Origin: a virus
Reading direction: 5' to 3' (one strand)
IMG/VR virus record: IMGVR_UViG_3300025645_000488
Location: 1-22,854 of that record
DNA: 22,854 nt
Each line of letters begins with the position of its first letter. Within the stretch, counting starts at the first letter, position 1. The notes beneath the pieces were generated by a model. It was not told the DNA's origin. It ran no database searches and was given only the letters and a program-made list of their open reading frames with translations. This document shows positions 5,653-12,758 of the stretch, piece after piece. The translations under genes and the position numbers were made by a program.

Positions 5653-7704
5653 ATGATGAGAACAGTATTAGATGTAGAGAACAACACTACTAAGCGAGAG
5701 GGTAAGACCTTGCTTGACCCTTGGGAGCCAGGTAACTTCTTAGTGCAAGTGGGTACTCTCAATGTAGACAAGATTGACGAAGAGCATATACTTACCTTCG
5801 ATCACAAGGAGAGGAAGGACACAGGTGGTGGTGCTGCGTTTGTACTACAGGCTGTACTGGATGAGACTTCTCTTTTGATTGTACACAATGCACGGCATGA
5901 CTTACCTTGGCTATGGGAGTCAGGCTTTACCTATGACGGTGAGGTGTATGACACTATGATAGGTGAGTACCTACTGCTGCGTGGTACAAAGCGTGGTATA
6001 GGCTTAGGGTATTGCGCTGAGGTGCGTGACCTACCGTCCCGTAAGACTGACGTACTAAAGGAGTACTATAAGAAAGGATACAACACAGATGAGATACCCC
6101 TCGCTGAACTACGAGACTACCTAAAGTGTGACTTAAATGTCACACGTGAGTTGTTCCTTGCACAAGAGGAAGACTACTCTAAGCCTGAGAGTCAGTCGAT
6201 GCTAAAGGTACGAGACATAAGCATGAAGGTTGCAGTTACCCTGTGTAAGATGTACCAGCGTGGCTTCAAGGTGGATCGTGCTGCACTGGATGAGGTACGT
6301 AAAGAGTTTGAGGATGAGAAGGTGCAGCTAGAGACACGCCTTAACATGCACGTGCGTAAGCTTATGGGTGACACGCCTATCAATATCAACTCATCCGAGC
6401 AGATGTCCAACGTGATCTATAGTAAGAAGCCTAAGTCTAAGAAGGAATGGGTAGAGCTATTCGATCACGTCAACAACAAGGATGAGTACAAGTCTACCGT
6501 AGCAGCTAACACAGATCGTATATTCAAGACGCAAGCCTATACGTGTGAGACTTGCGAGGGTACAGGTAAGACGTATCGCATCAAGAAGGATGGCACTAAG
6601 TATGCAAGGCCTAACAAGTGTAAGGACTGTGAAGCTAGAGGGTATCGCTTGAAGCAGCTGAACCAAGTGGCAGGGCTTAACTTCTCTGCGCCCAACAAGG
6701 ATTGGGTCAGTTCTAGTGGGTTCTCTACATCAAAGGGTAACCTGGAGATACTGATTGCTACGGCTAAGAGTAAGGGTATGTATGATGCGATAGAGTTTCT
6801 TACTGATTATCGTAGGCACAATGCTGTGGGTAGCTACCTGTCTAACTTCGTAGAGGGTATTGATTTGTACACTAAGCCTGACGGTAGGCTACACGTTGAC
6901 CTATCCCAGACTACTACAGCAACAGGCCGCTTCTCTGGGCGTAACCCTAACATGCAGAACATGCCACGAGGTAACACCTTCCCAGTTAAGAAAGTGTTTG
7001 TGTCTCGTTGGGAGGGTGGCTACGTTATGGAGGCTGACTTTGCCCAGCTTGAGTTTAGAACTGCTGCGTTCTTAGCACAGGATGAGGTAGCTATGCAGGA
7101 GATTGACGATGGCGTAGACGTACACGCTTACACTGCTCAGGTTATCACTGATGCGGGTGAGCCTACTACCAGGCAGGAAGCAAAGGAACACACGTTTGCA
7201 CCCCTCTTCGGGGCTACAGGTTATGGTAGAAGTACAGCTGTCAAGGCTTACTACGAGCACTTCACTGAGAAGTATAAGGGAGTAGCTAAGTGGCATAAGA
7301 AACTAGGTAAGGAAGCAATTACCCTACTAAAGATTACTAACGTAAGCGGTAGGCAGTATGCATTCCCTGACGTACACCGCAGAGAGAATGGCAGCATAAG
7401 CCACATGACTAGCATCAAGAACTACCCAGTGCAGGGCTTCGCTACAGGTGATGTAGTACCCGTGGTACTGATGGAGTTGGAGGAGAGGCTCAAGCCTTTA
7501 CAGTCGTGCTTGGTTAATACTGTACATGACTCTGCTGTTATAGATATACACCCAAAGGAGAAGGACTATGTGATTGCTATCATACACAGTATGAACGAAG
7601 ACCTAACTCGTATCATAGCTGAGGCCTATGATGTTGAGATGAATGTACCACTATTATTAGAAGCTAAGATCGGGCCGAATTGGCTTGACACAGTGGATGT
7701 ATAG
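5653..7704 (+). CDS. polA: Family A DNA polymerase with DnaJ-type zinc insertion
   Basis: Phage replicative polymerase, 683 residues from ATG 5653; ATG 5656 is better spaced from GGAG and may be the real start. Proofreading exonuclease motifs are intact: Exo I LDVEN (D7, E9), Exo II HNARHDLPWL (D83), Exo III YLKCDLNVT (D160). Polymerase motifs: A, EADFAQLEFR (D462); B, R507-x3-K511-x3-F515 then FGATGYG; C, NTVHDSAVID (D626). Motif C reads HDS instead of the usual HDE, but the metal-binding Asp is present. F515 aligns with Klenow F762. Between exonuclease and polymerase lies an insertion with two CxxCxxxG knuckles (C298/C301 and C323/C326) like half of a DnaJ zinc domain, the trait reported for phage HMO-2011. 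A promoter for the next gene lies in its last codons. Confidence 0.96.
   Translation: MMRTVLDVENNTTKREGKTLLDPWEPGNFLVQVGTLNVDKIDEEHILTFDHKERKDTGGGAAFVLQAVLDETSLLIVHNARHDLPWLWESGFTYDGEVYDTMIGEYLLLRGTKRGIGLGYCAEVRDLPSRKTDVLKEYYKKGYNTDEIPLAELRDYLKCDLNVTRELFLAQEEDYSKPESQSMLKVRDISMKVAVTLCKMYQRGFKVDRAALDEVRKEFEDEKVQLETRLNMHVRKLMGDTPININSSEQMSNVIYSKKPKSKKEWVELFDHVNNKDEYKSTVAANTDRIFKTQAYTCETCEGTGKTYRIKKDGTKYARPNKCKDCEARGYRLKQLNQVAGLNFSAPNKDWVSSSGFSTSKGNLEILIATAKSKGMYDAIEFLTDYRRHNAVGSYLSNFVEGIDLYTKPDGRLHVDLSQTTTATGRFSGRNPNMQNMPRGNTFPVKKVFVSRWEGGYVMEADFAQLEFRTAAFLAQDEVAMQEIDDGVDVHAYTAQVITDAGEPTTRQEAKEHTFAPLFGATGYGRSTAVKAYYEHFTEKYKGVAKWHKKLGKEAITLLKITNVSGRQYAFPDVHRRENGSISHMTSIKNYPVQGFATGDVVPVVLMELEERLKPLQSCLVNTVHDSAVIDIHPKEKDYVIAIIHSMNEDLTRIIAEAYDVEMNVPLLLEAKIGPNWLDTVDV
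6544..6648 (+). other. DnaJ-like zinc-finger module inside polA
   Basis: Codes for CETCEGTGKTY, a basic spacer of about 20 residues, then CKDCEARGY. Two CxxCxGxG-type knuckles are the repeat unit of the DnaJ/Hsp40 cysteine-rich domain; here one pair rather than two is present, enough for one zinc ion. It sits where T7 polymerase has its thumb and thioredoxin-binding region, so a processivity or partner-docking role is a reasonable inference. Confidence 0.8.
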
Positions 7705-7713
7705 TGCTATAAC
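7685..7713 (+). promoter_or_regulatory. Sigma70-type promoter, extended -10
   Basis: TTGACA (7685-7690), a spacer of exactly 17 bases, then TATAAC (7708-7713) preceded by TG one base before it, giving an extended -10. The -35 matches consensus fully and the -10 at five of six positions. It overlaps the last codons and stop of polA and points at the gene starting at 7753. Transcription would start near 7720. Read by host RNA polymerase if the host sigma factor is of this type. Confidence 0.75.
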
Positions 7714-7729
7714 TAGACCTCTTTAACCC

Positions 7730-7751
7730 GTACACAGAAAGGTTCTTGTAC
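7730..7751 (+). promoter_or_regulatory. 5' leader hairpin presenting the Shine-Dalgarno
   Basis: GTACA, a bulged C, AGAA, loop AGG, TTCT, TGTAC: nine base pairs with a three-base loop, ending one base before ATG 7753. The ribosome-binding site AGAAAGG is split between the stem and the loop. It lies in the predicted leader of the promoter at 7685-7713. It could tune translation or mRNA stability, or be an autoregulatory site bound by the encoded protein; only the pairing itself is seen. Confidence 0.6.
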
Positions 7752-7752
7752 A

Positions 7753-8634
7753 ATGACTAGCACAGAAGTAACACTAACAACTGACGGACGTTCTATTGCA
7801 GAGATGATGGGTCTCTCAAAAGGTAGTAGCGGTAAGCGATCAATGCTTGCACGGTTCAGTCAGATCCATAGCCCACTCAAGGGTGACATGGAGATCAACG
7901 GCAAGGCTGTTCGAGTAGACGTTGTACCAGCTGGTGCATACAAACTCTTACAGTCGGATGATAAGGTAGCCTATGCAGTCTCACCTAAGATCCGCATCTA
8001 CGCACAGCGTATGCAGTGGACACGTTGGGACTCAAATGAAACCATTATGATTAAGACTGTACTCGTTAACAACCTGACGGGTGACTTGAAGGACAACACT
8101 GGAGGCTTCAATGCGGGGCGTCCGTCTGGTTACGTTGAAGACTTCAAGTCTTTACCTAAGTCTACACAAGAATTGATGCGTAATGTTAAGCGTACCAAGG
8201 TTGTGTTCGGTACTGTAGTAATGCAGGGCGCTACTGATGAGCAGGGTAATGCTATTGAGGATGCATCTATCACAGAGCAAGAGATACCCTTTGTATTGGA
8301 TGTAAAGAGCCGGGGTAGTATCACTGCTATTGATGACATTATGAAGTCTATTGACCGTAAGAACTCTCTACCCCTGCAGTACTTCCTTAACATGGGTGCA
8401 GAGATGCACAGTATGCCTAACGGTAGTGAGTACGCCACGTTTGACATCACCCTGGGCGACAAGGTAGACTTAGTTGAGGCAGACAAGGACATCCTTGATG
8501 GCTTTATGGAGTGGATTAGCGGCATGAACAACTACATTAACGACACTCACAATGAGAAGAGTGGTAGCTCTGGCCTGTCTGCTACTGAGGAGTCCATCAT
8601 CAACGACATCATTGACGTAGAGGTAGCTGAATAA
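7753..8634 (+). CDS. Probable single-stranded DNA-binding protein
   Basis: 293 residues. No catalytic motif is visible. The evidence for the role is its place between polymerase and nuclease genes (where T7 has gp2.5), a beta-rich central part, an aromatic/basic stretch (IYAQRMQWTRWDS) able to stack on bases, and a flexible Ser/Gly linker followed by an acidic C-terminal tail (about residues 270-293, ending IINDIIDVEVAE). Acidic tails are the partner-docking feature of T7 gp2.5 and bacterial SSB, though those usually end in an aromatic residue and this one does not. It has its own near-consensus promoter and leader hairpin, which fits a protein needed in many copies. The stop overlaps the next start (TAATG). 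Confidence 0.55.
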   Translation: MTSTEVTLTTDGRSIAEMMGLSKGSSGKRSMLARFSQIHSPLKGDMEINGKAVRVDVVPAGAYKLLQSDDKVAYAVSPKIRIYAQRMQWTRWDSNETIMIKTVLVNNLTGDLKDNTGGFNAGRPSGYVEDFKSLPKSTQELMRNVKRTKVVFGTVVMQGATDEQGNAIEDASITEQEIPFVLDVKSRGSITAIDDIMKSIDRKNSLPLQYFLNMGAEMHSMPNGSEYATFDITLGDKVDLVEADKDILDGFMEWISGMNNYINDTHNEKSGSSGLSATEESIINDIIDVEVAE

Positions 8635-9506
8635 TGAACCACGTTGCTGAACTAGCACTACACACATTCCTACAGAAGGCACTTGCTGGTGAATCTACAG
8701 TAGATGAATCTGTAATCTCTAAGGTAGGTGAAGACGTAGCGGATGCTATGCGTAAGCAGTTCAGCAGCGGCCCTCGTGATGAGTTCAAGCTTAGGATGTC
8801 CAACCTCGGGCGTCCTAAGTGCCAACTCTGGTACGAAAAGAATGACCCAGAAGATAAGATACCTTTCCCTCCACACTTCCTGATGAACATGATCTTAGGA
8901 GACATTGTGGAGGCGGTATTCAAAGGGTTACTTCGGGCTGCTGCTGTTGAGTTTACTGACAATGAAAAGGTTGTACTCACCCTGTCTGACGGTACAGAGA
9001 TCAACGGTGAGTTCGACATGATCTTAGATGATAAGGTTGATGACGTTAAGTCTGCCTCACCCTGGTCTTACATGCATAAGTTCTCAGACTTCGAGACCTT
9101 AGCTAAGGGTGATGCCTTTGGTTATGTAAGCCAGCTTGTAGGCTACGCTACTGCAGCTAACAAAGGAGTAGGTGGCTGGTGGGTAATCAACAAAGCTAAT
9201 GGTCACTTCAAGTATGTTGATGCATCATCCGTAGATGTCGATCAAGAGTTAAACAAGATCGAAGATACGGTAGCGTACATCAAGGAGGACAAACCTTTTG
9301 AGCGTTGCTTTGAGGCTATCCCTGAGACGTACCGCAAGAAACCGTCAGGTAATCTAAAGCTTGGCGTATCGTGTGGCTTCTGTGCTTACAAGCATAAGTG
9401 CTGGCCTGACTTGCAGACCTTACCGTCTCGTGTCTCTACTGCTAAAGAGAAACCTATGGTAGACTATGTGTTTATAGGAGATGAGCTTGGTAGTACGGAA
9501 GCATAA
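8634..9506 (+). CDS. Cas4/RecB-type PD-(D/E)xK nuclease with Fe-S cysteines
   Basis: 290 residues. Nuclease core: LGDIVEAV (residues 88-95, the first helix motif), GEFDMILDD with D128, DVKS with D137 and K139, and the RecB-family QxxxY motif QLVGY (167-171). Four cysteines, C63 (RPKCQLW) and C247, C250, C256 (SCGFCAYKHKC), have the one-plus-three layout that binds a 4Fe-4S cluster in Cas4 and AddB nucleases. Likely a 5'-3' or single-strand exonuclease that degrades host DNA or processes ends for recombination, filling the place of T7 gp6. No CRISPR genes are nearby, so this is a replication nuclease of Cas4 type. The 3' end overlaps the next gene by 26 bases. Confidence 0.85.
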   Translation: MNHVAELALHTFLQKALAGESTVDESVISKVGEDVADAMRKQFSSGPRDEFKLRMSNLGRPKCQLWYEKNDPEDKIPFPPHFLMNMILGDIVEAVFKGLLRAAAVEFTDNEKVVLTLSDGTEINGEFDMILDDKVDDVKSASPWSYMHKFSDFETLAKGDAFGYVSQLVGYATAANKGVGGWWVINKANGHFKYVDASSVDVDQELNKIEDTVAYIKEDKPFERCFEAIPETYRKKPSGNLKLGVSCGFCAYKHKCWPDLQTLPSRVSTAKEKPMVDYVFIGDELGSTEA

Positions 9507-9918
9507 CGCTAACAGATACCGTAGTGGCTTAGAGAAAGTTGTAGCTGAGTACCTGAAACAAAACAAGAAGAACTTTAGGTATGAAGATCTTAAGATTGAG
9601 TGGAAGGATCTCAGGTACAGGACTTATACTCCAGACTTTATCTTAGACAACGGTATCATAGTTGAGACAAAGGGTATCTTTGATAATGAGGACAGGCGTA
9701 AGCACTTAGCAGTAAGGGAGCAACACCCTGAGTTAGACATCAGGCTAGTGTTCAGTAACGCCAGGGCTAAGTTATATAAGGGTTCTAAAACAACATACGC
9801 AATGTGGTGTGAAAAGAATAACTTTCTGTATTCACATAGGGTAATACCCCCTGACTGGCTTGAAGAGAAAGGTAAGGCAGTCAAGACCAAGCGTATCAAA
9901 CTTAAGGTAGGTTCTTAA
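9481..9918 (+). CDS. T7 endonuclease I-like Holliday-junction resolvase
   Basis: 145 residues (T7 gp3 is 149). Cleaves four-way junctions and branched DNA. Active-site residues match T7 endonuclease I in order and spacing: E18 in RSGLEKVV, D52 in TPDFIL, E62 and K64 in VETKG. The C-terminus is basic (KTKRIKLK). The start is uncertain: ATG 9481 directly abuts AGGAG at 9476-9480, too close for good initiation, while the in-frame TTG at 9487 is six bases away, and starting there loses only two residues. Follows the Cas4-like nuclease with overlap, as endonuclease and exonuclease genes often pair in T7-like phages. Confidence 0.9.
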   Translation: MSLVVRKHNANRYRSGLEKVVAEYLKQNKKNFRYEDLKIEWKDLRYRTYTPDFILDNGIIVETKGIFDNEDRRKHLAVREQHPELDIRLVFSNARAKLYKGSKTTYAMWCEKNNFLYSHRVIPPDWLEEKGKAVKTKRIKLKVGS

Positions 9919-10088
9919 TGTATGAAAAGTTCAGTGTAACACTTGTATTAAATGTGGATAGGGATGCTAACTTCCTATCGTCAGTACAAGATGCACACCC
10001 AGAAGATGTGTATGACTTAATTAAAGATATGTTCTATGACGTTGATGATGTCAAAGTAGAAAACTTAGTAGTGAAGGACAGGTTATGA
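9918..10088 (+). CDS. Small acidic protein, 56 residues
   Basis: Start ATG 9918 overlaps the resolvase stop (TAATG) and the stop overlaps the next start (ATGA), so it is translationally coupled on both sides. The product runs MYEKFSVTLVLNVDRDANF, then DAHPEDVYDLIKDMFYDVDDVKV, and looks like a small beta-alpha-beta unit with an Asp-rich helix. The Shine-Dalgarno is weak, consistent with coupling. Function not recognised. Confidence 0.6.
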   Translation: MYEKFSVTLVLNVDRDANFLSSVQDAHPEDVYDLIKDMFYDVDDVKVENLVVKDRL

Positions 10089-10558
10089 TAACACTAGATG
10101 ATATTGAGGCATTCATGCCAGCCTCACCAGAAGAATGTCTTGAAGAGTTTATCCTGGCATTCAAGGCTTCCTTAGACCCAAGGCTATGGGTCACTCTTAT
10201 CCGAGAGGAGTTCAAGGAAATGCAAGCTGAGAAGACAGGTACAGTAGAGCATCTCAAGGAAGTGGCTGATCTACTCTACGTTATTGAGGGTTTACGATTG
10301 GTGGCCCCTAACCACCTAAACCTTCTTATTGATGACGAAGAGATAGAAAGTATAGACACTCTTCTTGAGCAAGCCGACAAGGAGCTTGGTAATGCAGAAG
10401 GTTTCTATGGACACAACACAGTCTATGATGCCTTTCTACTGGTGCATGAAAGTAATATGTCCAAGCTAGACTTGGATGGTAAACCAATCTTTAGGGAGGA
10501 TGGCAAGGTTCTTAAAGGACCAAACTACAGAGCGCCTAACCTCTCACACTTAATATAA
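10085..10558 (+). CDS. MazG-like nucleoside triphosphate pyrophosphohydrolase
   Basis: 157 residues of the all-alpha NTP pyrophosphatase superfamily (MazG, HisE-like). Two metal-binding helices are visible: REEFKEMQ (E41/E42, E45) and EVADLLYVIEG (E59, D62), the ExxE and ExxD arrangement. The C-terminus has the run HESNMSKLDLDGKPIFRED followed by KVLKGPNY (121-148), typical of phage phosphoribosyl-ATP-pyrophosphohydrolase-like proteins. Probable substrates are non-canonical or excess (d)NTPs; it may instead affect ppGpp signalling, as proposed for phage MazG. AAGGA lies six bases before ATG 10085. It stands directly before the ribonucleotide reductase. Confidence 0.85.
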   Translation: MITLDDIEAFMPASPEECLEEFILAFKASLDPRLWVTLIREEFKEMQAEKTGTVEHLKEVADLLYVIEGLRLVAPNHLNLLIDDEEIESIDTLLEQADKELGNAEGFYGHNTVYDAFLLVHESNMSKLDLDGKPIFREDGKVLKGPNYRAPNLSHLI

Positions 10559-10570
10559 AAAGGGATAACA

Positions 10571-12475
10571 ATGAGTACTAACTACCTACCAACAGACTAT
10601 CAATCATTCATCCACAAGTCTCGCTATGCCAAGTACTTTGATGGTAAAGGCCGTGAGTCCTATGGTGAAACAGTGGCACGTTACATTGACAATGTAGTAC
10701 GCCCTGCCGTTAAGATGGATAACTCTTACATTAAAGACATTGAGCAGGCTATCCTTAACCAAGACATCATGCCATCAATGAGAGCTATGATGACAGCTGG
10801 CCCAGCGCTTGATCGTGACAACACAGCAGGGTACAACTGTAGCTACCTACCCGTAGATGACCCTAAGTCCTTCGATGAGGCTATGTACATTCTCCTCTGT
10901 GGGACGGGGGTTGGCTTCTCCGTTGAGCGCCAGTTCATCAGCAAGCTCCCAGAGGTGCCTGAGTTGTTCCAGAGTGAGTCTATCGTTGTCGTTAAGGACA
11001 GTAAGGAAGGCTGGGCTAAGGGGTTCCGTCAAGTTCTTGCACTCCTCTGGGCTGGTGAGATCCCTAAGTGGGACGTATCACAGGTACGCCCTGCAGGGGC
11101 AAGGCTTAAGACGTTTGGTGGCAGGGCGTCAGGCCCAGCGCCTCTTGTAGAACTATTTAACTTTGCTGTGTCTACCTTCAAGGCTGCACAGGGACGTAAG
11201 CTTAGCTCTATGGAATGCCACGACTTGATGTGCTTCATTGGTCAGATCGTTGTCGTAGGTGGTGTACGCCGCTCAGCTATGATTTCTCTGTCTAACCTGA
11301 GTGATGACCGTATGCGTCACGCTAAGTCAGGGCAGTGGTGGGAGACAGCTGGGCATCGTGCCTTAGCTAACAACTCTGTATCATACACTGAGAAGCCAGA
11401 CATGGAAACATTCATGCGTGAGTGGCTTGCATTGGTTGAGTCCAAGTCTGGTGAGCGTGGTATCTTCAATCGTGAAGCATCCAAGAAGCAAGCAGCTAAG
11501 TTTGGCAGACGTGACCCTAACTATGAGTTTGGTACAAACCCTTGTTCTGAAATAATCTTGCGCCCATATCAGTTTTGTAACTTAACGGAGTGCGTAGTAC
11601 GTGCTACAGATACACTGAAGGATCTTGAGCGTAAGGTTAAGCTGGCTACTATCTTGGGTACTATCCAGTCTACTATGATTAAGTTCCCCTACCTACGTAA
11701 GGTATGGCAGAAGAACACTGCAGAAGAACGGTTGCTTGGTGTGTCTATGACAGGTATTATGGACAACCCATTAATGACATCATCTAACAACGGATTGGAT
11801 AAGACCCTTGAGCATCTACGATCCATTGCTGTGGCTACTAATGCTGAGTGGGCTGAACTTCTTGGCATCCCTGCTAGTGCTAGTATCAGCTGCGTTAAAC
11901 CTTCGGGTACGGTATCACAACTGGTTGATTCCGCTAGTGGTATTCACGCTAGGCACAGCCCCTATTATATTCGTACTGTCCGTGGTGATAACAAAGATCC
12001 TCTGACACAGTTTATGATTGACCAAGGTATCCCTAACGAGCCTTGCGTTATGAAGCCTGACTCTACTGTAGTGTTTAGCTTCCCTGTCAAGTCTCCTGAG
12101 CAGGCTGTAACACGTAATGATATGACTGCTGTAGAGCAGCTTGAGTTGTGGCTCACCTATCAGCGACACTGGTGTGAGCATAAGCCAAGCGTGACTATCT
12201 CAGTTCGTGACAGTGAGTGGATGGCTGTGGGTGCGTTTGTCTATGAGTACTTCGATGAGATGTCAGGTGTGTCATTCTTGCCCCACTCAGATCATACTTA
12301 CCAGCAAGCACCCTATCAGGATTGCACTAAGGAAGAGTACAAAGAGATGCTCTCTAAGATGCCAGCTAAGATTGACTGGGAGCTTCTCAATGAGTACGAG
12401 AGCGAGGACAACACAGTGTCAATGCAGACTATGGCCTGCTCTGGTGACAGCTGTGAGATCGTAGACCTAGTGTAA
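10571..12475 (+). CDS. Adenosylcobalamin-dependent ribonucleotide reductase, class II
   Basis: 634 residues. Reduces ribonucleotides to deoxyribonucleotides with a radical made from coenzyme B12, so it needs no oxygen and no second subunit. Residues seen: redox pair C90 (GYNCSYLP) and C336 (QFCNLTE); the active-site triad N323, C325, E327 in GTNPCSEII, where C325 is the thiyl-radical cysteine; and the C-terminal shuttle pair C623/C628 (CSGDSCE). This layout fits the monomeric triphosphate reductase type, somewhat shorter than the Lactobacillus enzyme. ATG 10571 follows an AAAAAGGGA site. Glutaredoxin follows, a probable reductant. The host must supply cobalamin, which many marine alphaproteobacteria make. 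Confidence 0.95.
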   Translation: MSTNYLPTDYQSFIHKSRYAKYFDGKGRESYGETVARYIDNVVRPAVKMDNSYIKDIEQAILNQDIMPSMRAMMTAGPALDRDNTAGYNCSYLPVDDPKSFDEAMYILLCGTGVGFSVERQFISKLPEVPELFQSESIVVVKDSKEGWAKGFRQVLALLWAGEIPKWDVSQVRPAGARLKTFGGRASGPAPLVELFNFAVSTFKAAQGRKLSSMECHDLMCFIGQIVVVGGVRRSAMISLSNLSDDRMRHAKSGQWWETAGHRALANNSVSYTEKPDMETFMREWLALVESKSGERGIFNREASKKQAAKFGRRDPNYEFGTNPCSEIILRPYQFCNLTECVVRATDTLKDLERKVKLATILGTIQSTMIKFPYLRKVWQKNTAEERLLGVSMTGIMDNPLMTSSNNGLDKTLEHLRSIAVATNAEWAELLGIPASASISCVKPSGTVSQLVDSASGIHARHSPYYIRTVRGDNKDPLTQFMIDQGIPNEPCVMKPDSTVVFSFPVKSPEQAVTRNDMTAVEQLELWLTYQRHWCEHKPSVTISVRDSEWMAVGAFVYEYFDEMSGVSFLPHSDHTYQQAPYQDCTKEEYKEMLSKMPAKIDWELLNEYESEDNTVSMQTMACSGDSCEIVDLV

Positions 12476-12483
12476 CCCCAGCA

Positions 12484-12514
12484 CCTAAGCATGTGTATAA
12501 ACTGCTTACTTAGG
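12484..12514 (+). promoter_or_regulatory. Stem-loop overlapping the glutaredoxin ribosome site
   Basis: CCTAAG (12484-12489) pairs with CTTAGG (12509-12514); a second, mutually exclusive pairing is TAAGCA with TGCTTA. The right arm contains part of the Shine-Dalgarno TTAGGAG for ATG 12522. The short 46-base gap after the reductase is otherwise empty; TATAAA occurs in the loop but has no good -35. May tune glutaredoxin translation. Confidence 0.4.
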
Positions 12515-12521
12515 AGATACT

Positions 12522-12758
12522 ATGTATACAATAATAACTCGTGACCAGTGTAACTTCTGTGATGACGCTAAGTCTCTCTTACGAGGGCGAGGCTTCCCAT
12601 ACGCAGAGTACAACATACAATCAGCTAGCTCTAAGTGGGTGTTGACATTGCTTAAACGATCTAGTATTACTACAGTACCTCAAGTGTTCAATCCAAAGGG
12701 AGAGTTGATTGGGGGTTACATAGAACTAAAGGTACTACTACAGGGGGATGAACGCTAA
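12522..12758 (+). CDS. Glutaredoxin
   Basis: 78 residues, a complete minimal glutaredoxin. Active-site CNFC (C10, C13), the cis-proline loop TVPQVF (P53), and the GGY turn (64-66) that binds glutathione are all present. It follows the ribonucleotide reductase by 46 bases and most likely re-reduces the reductase C-terminal cysteines, although class II enzymes usually use thioredoxin. Its TAA overlaps the next ATG (TAATG). TAGGAG sits six bases upstream, partly inside a stem-loop. Confidence 0.92.
   Translation: MYTIITRDQCNFCDDAKSLLRGRGFPYAEYNIQSASSKWVLTLLKRSSITTVPQVFNPKGELIGGYIELKVLLQGDER

Noticed and set aside
8130-9019. Opposite-strand open frames of 133 and 136 codons across the binding-protein and nuclease genes
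   Set aside because: They are antisense to well-supported genes, have no ribosome sites and have low-complexity Ser/Thr/Leu content typical of shadow frames.
8634-9506. Part of a CRISPR-Cas system because of the Cas4-like nuclease
   Set aside because: No cas1, cas2, effector or repeat array in the window; context is phage replication and recombination.
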